From positions 620,001 through 684,000 of the forward strand of contig CAVWCQ010000008.1 of the NCBI GenBank assembly GCA_963753545.1: a stretch of 64,000 nucleotides of DNA, in the 5' to 3' direction. The notes below the pieces were generated by a model. It had not been told where the DNA came from and made no database searches. It saw only the letters and a program-made list of their open reading frames with translations. Both the position numbers and the translations under genes were made by a program. The stretch is from CAVWCQ01 sp963753545. Its GTDB lineage: Bacteria > Chloroflexota > Anaerolineae > Aggregatilineales > Aggregatilineaceae. This document shows positions 8,740 to 16,673 of this stretch, in pieces. The stretch's first letter is position 1. Every line of letters begins with the position of its first letter.

Positions 8740-10822
8740 GTACACCCACGGGTTGATCGCCGGGCGGCGCGGCGGTCCAGTCTGGGGCGCATTGTTGGTG
8801 ACGTGCTTCGCGGCAGGCGTGATCGCGCTGGTCAGACGATGGCGCGAGAGTCCGGCCTGGGCGCTGCTGCTGTGGATCAGCGTTGTGGCGCTGGCGCTGC
8901 TGATCGCAACTCCTCTCCCCTGGCAGCGCTACTACCTTCCGCTTCAGGCTCCGCTGGCTGTTGTCGAAGGCGTGGGCGCAGTCTGGATCGCGGATTTTTT
9001 AAGAGGCCGAATCGCCGTTTACCGCCACAGCCCGCATGTACGTGTTAGCCCACAAAGCCTGTGGATCAGCGTGCTGGTGATAGCCATTTCGGCCCTGCTG
9101 TTGATCAGCCGCGCCTGCGATCTGTCGCTGTGGTCAGGCGAAACGCGGACCATCTTTCACAGCGCTGGGACGCTTGAACAGATTTTGCAGAAAGACCGGG
9201 ACAGTTCCTGGCCGCCCGCTTATTTTGTACTGCTGCACGGCTGGATGAAGATCGCCGGGAAAAATGAACTAGCCGTCCATAGTATCAACATCCTGGCGGG
9301 ACTCCTGGGCACGGCCTGCATGATCCGGGCTGGACAGGCGCTCCACTCAAGGCGGGCGGGCTGGCTGGCCGGATTGGCCTATGCCACATCGGGTTACGCC
9401 GCCTATTTTCTGATCGAAGTGCGCGGCTACGGGCTGGTATTGGCGCTTGCTCCCGCGCTGATCTGGCTGCACGCGCGCTGGAAACGGTGTCCCATCTGGG
9501 AGAAGGCGCTGCCGCTGGTTCTGGTCCAGACCGCGCTGCTTTACAGCCATTATGGAAACGCGCTCATCCTGATAACCCTGACCGGACTCTGGACGGTGAT
9601 GGCTGCGCCTCGCCGTTTGTGGGGCCAATGGCTGTTGATTACGGGGATATCCGGGCTGCTGTTTCTGCCGCAGTGGTCTGCCGCCTGGGATTTCTTCCAG
9701 AAGGGACAGGTCAAGAACTCCGCGCCGGGGCCGGAGGCGTGGTATCGCGCCTACAGCGCTCACCAGGATATCCTGTGGGCCGTGATCGTGCTGCTGGCGC
9801 TGGTCGGACTTGTCATGCTGATCCGGCGCGGCACTCGTGATCAGCGCTCGGTCGTGATCGGGCTGGTGGTGTGGGGTATCGGGATTCCTCTGCTGGCTTA
9901 CCTGGGCCGTGCGCATCTGCCCGTCACCCGCACATCCTCGCTGGTCTTTACGATTCCGGCGGTTCTGCTCCTGGTCGGAATGGGGCTGGCCCAGCTTCCC
10001 CGCCGGGCATCGCTGGCCGGGGCCGGGCTGCTGCTCGTATTTGTCGCCATACCCTGGCAGCCGTTTGATCACCGCCCCTCCTACCACAGCGAACCGCCCC
10101 TGCGCGACTTGCTGCGGGATGTCGCGCAGCGGTTCGAGCCGGGCGATACGGCGGTCATCGATCCCGAATTGTCGCGGATGGTGGATGAACCCTCGGCGTG
10201 GTGGTACTACGAACAAATCTATTTCCCCGGCGGGCAGTTCCTCCGTGGCCCAGGCGCGCGGGTATGGTATCTGGCATGGCGCGGGAGCGAGGACAAAGCA
10301 ACCCGGCAATCACTGGCAGAAGGGCGGCTCGCTCTCGAACAGCGCGCCCTGGATCCCTTCGCCGCGACGCTGTACGAACGTCCTCCATTAACGCCCGGCA
10401 TCCTCATGGGCGAAGTCGTGCGCTTCCGAGGGATTACGCTGCCCGCCGGTACAATCTACCGGCCCGGCGACAGGCTGAAGGTCCAGACATGGTGGAGTGT
10501 CGATCAGGCCGTTGAGCGCGACGATTATTCAATTGGCCTGTACCTGATCGATGGCGCGGGGAAGCTGATCGCGCAGGTGGATGGCAGCCCCACCGGACCC
10601 TTCACCCCGGACGGAATCGCCCAGTGGGAACCGGGCAGCGTCTACCGCGATGATCGTACGCTGCGGCTGCCCGCGTGTCTGGCAACAGGCACGTACCAGC
10701 TTCGCACAGCCATCTACGGATGGCAGGACGGAGTACGGCTTCTGCCCGAAGAAGGCGATAGTCGTGACGGTCTGCTGCAACTCTCTGCGGTAACGATTGT
10801 GTCTCAGGCGGAATGCAAGTAA
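8669..10822 (+). CDS. GT39-like glycosyltransferase (C-end of previous gene plus second enzyme)
   Basis: The 717-residue frame joins two parts. Residues about 20-115 (with LPWQRYYLPLQAPLAVVEG) are the C-terminal membrane part of the gene upstream, as shown by the match to IPLEWQRYYLPMQAPLSV of the 21051-22403 protein. From about residue 130 a second GT-C protein follows: DLSLWSGETRTIF in the first outer loop, then SSWPPAYFVLLHGWMKIAG, typical of GT39 PMT-type enzymes, and about ten membrane helices. The last 130 residues form an extracytoplasmic beta domain similar to the C-terminus of the 16674-19337 protein. No clear start for the second enzyme was found, so it may be a true fusion or the result of a lost base. 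Confidence 0.7.
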   Translation: MQNRSFTKYSRSSGSLTFSKERAEYTHGLIAGRRGGPVWGALLVTCFAAGVIALVRRWRESPAWALLLWISVVALALLIATPLPWQRYYLPLQAPLAVVEGVGAVWIADFLRGRIAVYRHSPHVRVSPQSLWISVLVIAISALLLISRACDLSLWSGETRTIFHSAGTLEQILQKDRDSSWPPAYFVLLHGWMKIAGKNELAVHSINILAGLLGTACMIRAGQALHSRRAGWLAGLAYATSGYAAYFLIEVRGYGLVLALAPALIWLHARWKRCPIWEKALPLVLVQTALLYSHYGNALILITLTGLWTVMAAPRRLWGQWLLITGISGLLFLPQWSAAWDFFQKGQVKNSAPGPEAWYRAYSAHQDILWAVIVLLALVGLVMLIRRGTRDQRSVVIGLVVWGIGIPLLAYLGRAHLPVTRTSSLVFTIPAVLLLVGMGLAQLPRRASLAGAGLLLVFVAIPWQPFDHRPSYHSEPPLRDLLRDVAQRFEPGDTAVIDPELSRMVDEPSAWWYYEQIYFPGGQFLRGPGARVWYLAWRGSEDKATRQSLAEGRLALEQRALDPFAATLYERPPLTPGILMGEVVRFRGITLPAGTIYRPGDRLKVQTWWSVDQAVERDDYSIGLYLIDGAGKLIAQVDGSPTGPFTPDGIAQWEPGSVYRDDRTLRLPACLATGTYQLRTAIYGWQDGVRLLPEEGDSRDGLLQLSAVTIVSQAECK

Positions 10823-10824
10823 GA

Positions 10825-10856
10825 TGGGCAGCGCCGGTAGGGTGGAGCGCTGCCCA
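10825..10856. terminator. Hairpin between convergent genes
   Basis: Perfect 10-bp stem TGGGCAGCGC / GCGCTGCCCA with a 12-base loop just past the stop at 10822 and before the stop of the gene on the other strand. No T run on either side, so termination is only likely; it could be a relative of the REP hairpins. Confidence 0.5.
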
Positions 10857-10879
10857 CTCGGTAGGGGGGGTACTACGGT

Positions 10880-11419
10880 CTACCGGCCTTGTTTGCCGAT
10901 ATACCGGAACAACATGACCAGCCCAATCACGATGAAGATCAGGGGCCACGTAATTCCCAGATTGATAAGCCCGAACAGCCCAATGAGAGCGATCACGCCT
11001 GCGCCAATGAAGCGATTGCGGATAGGTTCGGTGAGGGTATGCCCGTTCGCCTTGTATTGTTGCCAGGTGTCATAGGCCAACCACCCGGCAATCACCAGCA
11101 TAAACAGGCTCCACATGCTGAGATGGAAGGCAGACAGCAGGCCAATGAGGATCAACACCGTGCCGATCAGGACGCGGTTGCGGATTGCGACGGTCCAGAC
11201 GCGCCCGGATGCGCTGTATTTCTTCCAGGTGTCATAGAGTGTCCAGCCGCCGGCACCCAGCAGGAACAGATTCCACAGGTCGAAATGCAGCCCGAATAAG
11301 TCCCCTACGAAGTACAGGACGCCCACGACGATCAGGGCCAGCCCGGCCAGCGCCATCCAATTCCGTTCTTCGATCAGGTCGCGGATGTTAATCCCCGGCA
11401 CTTTTTGTTTTTCACTCAT
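10880..11419 (-). CDS. Multi-pass membrane protein
   Basis: A 179-residue integral membrane protein with six predicted helices arranged as three pairs. Each pair has the look of the LiaI/LiaF-type transmembrane hairpin: ALAGLALIVVGVLYFVGDL, VLIGTVLILIGLLSAFHLS and GAGVIALIGLFGLINLGIT, separated by short WxLYDTWKKY / WLAYDTWQQY turns. The first two repeats are clearly similar. Start chosen at ATG 11419 with GGAG 8 bases upstream; an upstream GTG is possible. Role unknown; related hairpins occur in envelope stress systems, but no regulator is adjacent. Confidence 0.65.
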   Translation of the reverse strand: MSEKQKVPGINIRDLIEERNWMALAGLALIVVGVLYFVGDLFGLHFDLWNLFLLGAGGWTLYDTWKKYSASGRVWTVAIRNRVLIGTVLILIGLLSAFHLSMWSLFMLVIAGWLAYDTWQQYKANGHTLTEPIRNRFIGAGVIALIGLFGLINLGITWPLIFIVIGLVMLFRYIGKQGR

Positions 11420-11489
11420 CGCGTACACTCCAGTTCGTTCTATTCACTAAAGTTTACGCACGAACAGACAATGAGTTGCGCGCCGGGGC

Positions 11490-12978
11490 CTAGCTCTCAT
11501 CGGACGTTAAGCTCTGCCCAATTTGGCGAACATCGTTGAGCAATATCTCTATATCGGCTTTCGTCGTTCGGAAGTTCAGCACACAGCCGCGCAGCGCGAA
11601 GCGGCCATTGAGGCGCGCGTTTGACAGATAGGAGCTTCCCCCCTTCTGCAGCACCGTGAGAATACGTTCGTTCAGGTTGTCAATGGCCTCAGGGCTTGCC
11701 GCTTTCTTCAGGGTTGGCGGGATATATCTGAAACAGAAGATGGATAATTCGACAGGAGCCATCATCTCAAAATCGCTGGATGCTTCCACCAGTTGGGCGA
11801 GATATTGGGCACAGGCGCAGTTTTCCTCAACAGCCTGCCCCAGGTCCCGCGTGCCCACATGAGACAGCATCATCCAGACCTTTAACGCCCGGAAGCGGCG
11901 CGATAGTTCGGGGCCATAGTCCCAAAAGGCAAAGGCTTCATCGGCATCGTTAGCCAGAACACGAATGTACTCTGCCTCATGCCCAAATACGGCTCGTGCT
12001 CGTGCCGGGTCACGGTACAGGATGCAGCCGCAGTCGCTGGGCACGTACAACCACTTGTGCGGATCCAGCCCTACCGAATCGGCGCGTTCGATGCCGCGAA
12101 ACAGGTGCCGCTTGGACGGGGCCAGCGCGGCGAACCCACCATAGTTGGCATCAACATGCAGCCAGAGGCCGTACCGGGCAGCTACATCAGCAATCGCTTC
12201 CAGATCATCGCAGGCCCCCGTGCTGACTGTTCCAATGCTCGCCATGATGAAAAATGGCAGATAGCCATTGGCCCGATCTTCCTCAATCAGCCGTGATAAG
12301 GTCTGACGTATCCATCTGGAAGCGCTCATTGACATTGACCAGACGCACATGGTCACGGCCAATGCCGAGCAGTCCTGCCGCTTTGCTTAACGAATGATGT
12401 CCCTCCTGGGACATGTAGAGGCGCAGCGGCTGATCGAGGGCCTGACAGCCATGCGTGCTCAGGTTGATTGGAGATTTGGCGTCACGCGCAGCAGCCAATG
12501 CGGAAAAATTAGCCATAGATCCGCCGCTGACAAACAATCCGTCTGCTTCAGCCGGGTAGCCAATGATCTGCTTAATCCACTGGATCGTTTGGCGCTCAAG
12601 TTCGGTCGGCCCAGGACCCGATCGCCAGGAGGTCAAATTTGAATTGAGAGCGGAGGCCAGCAGGTCCGCGATGGCCGTTGCCGCTGTGCCGGGCGACGCG
12701 ACATAGCCGAAAAAACGCGGGTGTCCATTATGGCGGCTCGACGGCAGGATCACCTGTGCGAAAAAATCGAGCAGTGTGGCGAAGTCCTGGCCTTCAACCG
12801 GGGCTTCTGCGCTCATTTGGGCACGAATGCTGCCCCCGCTCACGTGCGGGAAGATGGGCAGGCCGGGCAGTGCGCCGAAATAGTCTGCGATGACTTGCAG
12901 CGCCGCATTGCCCATTTTTACAATCTGATCTGGCGACGGGTCGAGCGAAGCAGGTACATGGGAATCAGGACGGATCAA
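11490..12978 (-). CDS. PLP-dependent amino-acid decarboxylase (group II), frameshifted
   Basis: Pyridoxal-phosphate enzyme of the aromatic-L-amino-acid/tryptophan decarboxylase type, cytosolic. The N-terminal part (12283-12978) has HPRFFGYVASPGTAATAI and SGGSMANFSALAAAR, the substrate and cofactor pocket. The C-terminal part (11490-12362) has WLHVDANYGGFA with the PLP-pairing aspartate, then VGLDPHKWLYVP with the Schiff-base lysine. The two parts lie in different frames and join near 12300, where a homologous protein would run NERFQMDT into LSRLIEEDRANGYLP; one base is wrong or a real shift exists. Total size about 490 residues is normal. Substrate cannot be told from sequence alone. Confidence 0.85.
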
Positions 12979-13052
12979 GGTGGAAACTCCTTTCAGTGGA
13001 ATTCGTTATTCGCCTTTATAGACCTTAACGGTCTGCCCTGATACGGCCCACT

Positions 13053-14249
13053 TTACCCGCCAAGCACCTCCGTGCGCAGCGAATCAAGAGTTTGCAGCGC
13101 CAGCAGATTCCACAGGGTAAAGCCGTACTGTTTTTCTTCGCCCCCGAAGGAAATCCAATCGTAGTGGCTTTCCTGGCCGCTGTAGGTAATGTGCAGCAGA
13201 TCGCCATACAGGCCGCTGTTGGGCAGCGCCTGCGCCGCGCTCCAGAAGTTGATGAGGGGTACATCGTATTCATAGGCGAGGTTGACTACAATCGTATCAA
13301 AGGCGAGGCGCTTGGCGATCATTGCCGTATCAGTTTCGCCCGCCCATGTGGGGAACGTGGTCAAGACAGGAATCACGCCGCGATCCAGCGAAATCTGGAT
13401 AATCTGGCGCAGACTCGCTTCATATTGGGAGGCGTCGAGGTAATGGACATCCGACAAGCCGAGCATGATCAGGGCAACGCTGGGATGGATGCGGTTATAT
13501 TCACATTCCAGCGGCGAGAGGCCGCATTTGCCCCAGGCCGGATCGAGCACCGCCTGCGCTGTGTACCCAGCCAGAGTCGCCTGGCTGATATTGTCGAAAG
13601 AACTGGGAATTCCGGGTGCGGGCGAGATTCCAAAATAGGTGATCGTCTCCTGCAGCCCGCTGTACGGTCCCAGGTCGTACTGCCCGCGTCCGATTAATCC
13701 CAAAAAGGCCAGGGTAACGCTGTTGCAGTCGCCCACTTTGGCGAAGACACGCGGATTGTTCCCCTGCTGCTGTCCCTGAGCAAAGATGGCCTGAACATGG
13801 GACGAGATCGATGGGAGGATCGGGGTATTCACAAGCGCGGCGGGAACCTCGACGGGCCAGACTGCCTCACTGCTCCCTTGCGGCGGGCCAGCAACAGCCG
13901 GCACCGGCGCGAGTTGAGGCGCTGCGGGCAGAATCTCTTCGCTGACAGGCATCCGGAAGGCACTGAACCCGGCCTGATAACTGAGATAAAGGCTGGCAAC
14001 CCAGCCACGCTGCGCCCCATCTTCCGTGTGGATGATCAGCCAGGATGCATCTTCGCTGCGCCCTTCTACAATCAGCCCGGCGTTGGCAGGCAGCGTAGCC
14101 AAAATGGCATAGGTGGGGCCGGGGCCGGAGCGGATATTGAGCACATAGAGCGTGTGCGCATCCGGTCCACTCTGGGCGCGGGCGGAAAGCCCCGCTGCGC
14201 CCAGAAGGACAGCGGCGAGAAATGCGATCAACAGGTGAGCACGGTGCAT
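13053..14249 (-). CDS. Secreted SH3b-SGNH hydrolase
   Basis: A 399-residue exported protein. Signal peptide (HLLIAFLAAVLLGAAGLSARAQ) is followed by a bacterial SH3 domain (about 30-90, with LNIRSGPGPTYAILATLP), a Pro/Ala linker and an SGNH-type domain (about 160-390). The SGNH block I reads AKVGDCNSV, so the usual GDS serine position is Cys; the Asn-containing block reads MLGLSDVHYLD and the C-terminal block YGDLLHITYSG has the likely Asp..His pair. Such SH3b-SGNH fusions occur in Chloroflexota and may act on wall glycans or peptide esters (inference). Start at ATG 14249 after GGGGAAAA; an ATG-less extension upstream lacks a signal peptide. Confidence 0.75.
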   Translation of the reverse strand: MHRAHLLIAFLAAVLLGAAGLSARAQSGPDAHTLYVLNIRSGPGPTYAILATLPANAGLIVEGRSEDASWLIIHTEDGAQRGWVASLYLSYQAGFSAFRMPVSEEILPAAPQLAPVPAVAGPPQGSSEAVWPVEVPAALVNTPILPSISSHVQAIFAQGQQQGNNPRVFAKVGDCNSVTLAFLGLIGRGQYDLGPYSGLQETITYFGISPAPGIPSSFDNISQATLAGYTAQAVLDPAWGKCGLSPLECEYNRIHPSVALIMLGLSDVHYLDASQYEASLRQIIQISLDRGVIPVLTTFPTWAGETDTAMIAKRLAFDTIVVNLAYEYDVPLINFWSAAQALPNSGLYGDLLHITYSGQESHYDWISFGGEEKQYGFTLWNLLALQTLDSLRTEVLGG

Positions 14250-14385
14250 AGTAATTTTCCCCGTTTTGGTTGTTTTGAGCCAGTATACCTGACTTTTTCC
14301 GATGAAAGGCAAAAAATATGCTTACCGCAGAATGAGCGGAGGTTTGTCAGGGCTGCCCCGCTCGCTCAGCAAAGATACTGCCCAA

Positions 14386-15125
14386 TTAACCCCGCAGTGC
14401 GTCCTCTGCCTGAGGCAGGAACCAATCGAGGAAAGCGCTCTTGAGTGAGGCTATCAAACGACTGCGCTCGAAGTGCATCGATGGAAACTTGTCCCAATCA
14501 TCCTCCACGCGGACAAGCGCCGCAGGCAGCCATTCAGGGCGCGTCTCCGTCGAGATGCGCCGCACAAGACCCGCTACGCCGATCTTGTCCAGCTTGTCGG
14601 CATCATACAGCAGCCGTGCCAGGGGATCCCCGCTTTCTTTCCAGAATCGCGTGCTGAATCTCCTCGACCTGGGCGTGGGGCAGCAATCCATCGAGCGTGC
14701 TGCTGACAAACCACGCGCCGAGTTCCTCGTGGGATTCGCTGGCCTGCTCCTCATCCAGCTTGGCGACATCGTGGCAGATGCCCACCAGATAAGCCAGCAC
14801 CGGATCGACCTGCGCTTCTGCCCGCCAGCGCGAGAGCGGTCCCCGTCACCCGTTGAATATGTGCCCAGAGGTGCGGCCAGCCGGAATGCCACCCGGAGAC
14901 ATGCTCTCTCGCCTGCGCCGTGATCGACGCACACAGCGCGTTGGGCGGAGTAATGTCCGGCCACTCTACCCGCAGTTGATCCATAAAGCGCCCCAGCAGC
15001 GGATCGGGAACCAGCGGGCGCAAACGCGCTTCCCATGCGGTTACATCTTCCAGCGGTGTCTCTGCCCCGGCCAGCAGGCCAAGCAGCAGCGATTTTACAG
15101 TCGTACGGTCGATGATGTCGCTCAT
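14386..15125 (-). CDS. HD-domain phosphohydrolase, frameshifted
   Basis: Metal-dependent phosphohydrolase fold. The first segment (14751-15125) begins MSDIIDRTTVKSLLLGLL and reaches the first HD histidine in WPHLWAHIQRV. The second (near 14603-14815) has LAYLVGICHDVAKLDEE, the His-Asp pair, and the third (14386 to about 14640) has LLYDADKLDKIGVAGLVRR, the usual downstream Asp-x-Asp-Lys. The three segments are in three frames, so shifts exist near 14815 and near 14640. Joined, they give about 245 residues, a normal length for a YedJ-like HD enzyme. It is divergent from the CHAD gene, with an 11-bp inverted repeat between them. Confidence 0.75.
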
Positions 15126-15153
15126 GAATAATCTACCCCAATTTAACGCTTCT

Positions 15154-15182
15154 CTAGTTCAAGTATGCTACACTTGAACTAG
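15154..15182. promoter_or_regulatory. Operator-like inverted repeat
   Basis: Perfect 11-bp inverted repeat CTAGTTCAAGT / ACTTGAACTAG with a 7-base centre, 29 bases upstream of the HD gene start and 41 upstream of the CHAD start. The centre TATGCTA may serve as a -10 box. A shared operator for both genes is likely. Confidence 0.6.
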
Positions 15183-15222
15183 CTTCAGCAAACGGTTTTC
15201 CTGGCACACAAGGATTTTGCCC

Positions 15223-16464
15223 ATGTCTGAACCACTCTCTGACCGCGAACGCGCCGTTCTGGATTACTTCCGGGCGCATGGATCAGCCCCCGAAAAGCGC
15301 CGGGCACAGATCATTCTTCTCAATAATGACTGCACCGAGTTATCTGCCATTGCCCAGGCGATCCCGCTCAGTACGGCCCAGGTGCGCCACTGGCTGCGCG
15401 AGTGGGAAGCCCGCCGCCTGGATATTTTCCCGACTCCGCCCCTCGCCGAGGTTCCCGCACCGCTCGACACGGTGACCGAACCCGCCGTGACCGGCCCGCG
15501 CCTGATGCTCGATCAACTGGATCAGCCCGGCGTTTTACCCGATGATCCGGTGAGCGAAGCCGCGCGCAAGCTTCTTCTATTTCATTTCGGGCGGATGCTG
15601 CTCAACGAAACGGGAAGCCGCCAGGGAGAAGATATCGAAGCAGTGCATGATATGCGTGTGTCCACCCGCCGCATGCGCAGCGCCATGCGCCTGTTCCGAT
15701 CCTATTTTGATCCTGCCGTGATCCAGCACTTCCAGCGCGAGCTGCGCCGCATCGCCCAGACCCTCGGTGAGGTGCGCGATCTGGATGTCTTTCTGGATAA
15801 GGCGCGGATGTTCGCGGCGGAACACTCCGGAGTCGATCTGCAACCTCTGTACGATATTTGGGGTGGCGCGCTGACCGAAGCCCGCCAGAGCCTGAACGAT
15901 GAACTGGACAGCAAGCGCTTTGATCGATTTGTTTCGCAGTTCCACCAATTCCTGAGCACCCCATACGCGGGAGCACGCGGGACCATTCCGCCGCGTAAGC
16001 CCATTGCCTACCAGGTGCGCCACGTCGCGCCCGGCCTGATCTACAACCGCTACGCGGCAGTGCGCGCCTTCGAGCCGCTGATCGAGCAGGCCGACATTCC
16101 AACGCTGCATAGGCTGCGTATCGCTTTTAAACGGCTGCGTTACGCCCTTGAATTTTTTGAAGAGGTACTGGGGCCTGAAGTCCAGCTGGTCATCAAAGAG
16201 ACCAAGATTATGCAGGATCACCTGGGCGATCTGCAAGATGCGCAGGTAGTCAGCGCCGTACTGGACGATCTGCGCACCGATTATGAGAAAGAGTACAGCG
16301 GCGTGCCCGGCTTCATGCGGCCCGATATGAGCGGCGTGCTGGTTTATTCCAGCGCCAAAGAAGACGAAAAACGCGCGCTCTACGAAACCGTGCCGCAGGC
16401 CTGGGCGAATTTCGTGCGTGACGAGGTGCGTCAGAGTTTGGGGCTGGCAGTCGCCGCGCTGTAA
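15223..16464 (+). CDS. HTH-CHAD fusion protein
   Basis: A 413-residue cytosolic protein. Residues about 5-68 form a homeodomain-like helix-turn-helix (RAQIILLNNDC followed by IAQAIPLSTAQVRHWLREW), like the DNA-binding part of IS630-type proteins. After a Pro/Thr linker a CHAD domain spans about 110-400, an all-helical fold with conserved histidines and basic residues that binds polyphosphate. Key parts are DIEAVHDMRVSTRRMRSAMRLF at about 140-162 (in two halves EAVHDMRVSTRR and MRSAMRLF), EVRDLDVFLDKA and LHRLRIAFKRLRYALEFF, then LQDAQVV. ATG 15223 has AGGA 9 bases upstream. A DNA-binding head on a polyphosphate-binding domain is uncommon. Confidence 0.85.
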   Translation: MSEPLSDRERAVLDYFRAHGSAPEKRRAQIILLNNDCTELSAIAQAIPLSTAQVRHWLREWEARRLDIFPTPPLAEVPAPLDTVTEPAVTGPRLMLDQLDQPGVLPDDPVSEAARKLLLFHFGRMLLNETGSRQGEDIEAVHDMRVSTRRMRSAMRLFRSYFDPAVIQHFQRELRRIAQTLGEVRDLDVFLDKARMFAAEHSGVDLQPLYDIWGGALTEARQSLNDELDSKRFDRFVSQFHQFLSTPYAGARGTIPPRKPIAYQVRHVAPGLIYNRYAAVRAFEPLIEQADIPTLHRLRIAFKRLRYALEFFEEVLGPEVQLVIKETKIMQDHLGDLQDAQVVSAVLDDLRTDYEKEYSGVPGFMRPDMSGVLVYSSAKEDEKRALYETVPQAWANFVRDEVRQSLGLAVAAL

Positions 16465-16477
16465 AAGAAAAAACAAT

Positions 16478-16523
16478 TTCACCGCAAAGAGCGCGGAGAA
16501 CGCAAAGAAAAGCCAAGAAAAAC
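16478..16523 (+). repeat. Purine-rich 9-bp-period repeat
   Basis: TTTCACCGCAAAGAGCGCGG continuing with GAACGCAAAGAAAAGCC: units of the CGCAAAGAA / CGCGGAGAA type at a 9-10 base period. Five more copies of this family are in the window. Confidence 0.7.
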
Positions 16524-16545
16524 AATCCGAGTGGCACACCAAATT

Positions 16546-16576
16546 GTAGGGATAGGGCCAAGCGCAGCCGCCCTAC
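16546..16576 (+). repeat. REP-like element
   Basis: GTAGGG at the left and CCCTAC at the right border of a 31-base imperfect palindrome (loop CCAAGCGCAG). Diverged member of the GTAG-footed family. Confidence 0.5.
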
Positions 16577-16673
16577 CCAATTCTGTGTTAACTTAAGCAG
16601 GGGAACGCTCTTTTCTAAATTGGTTTCCTCTTCCCACCGCGAAGCTGTGGGGGAAGGGAAGCTCAGCCCAACC

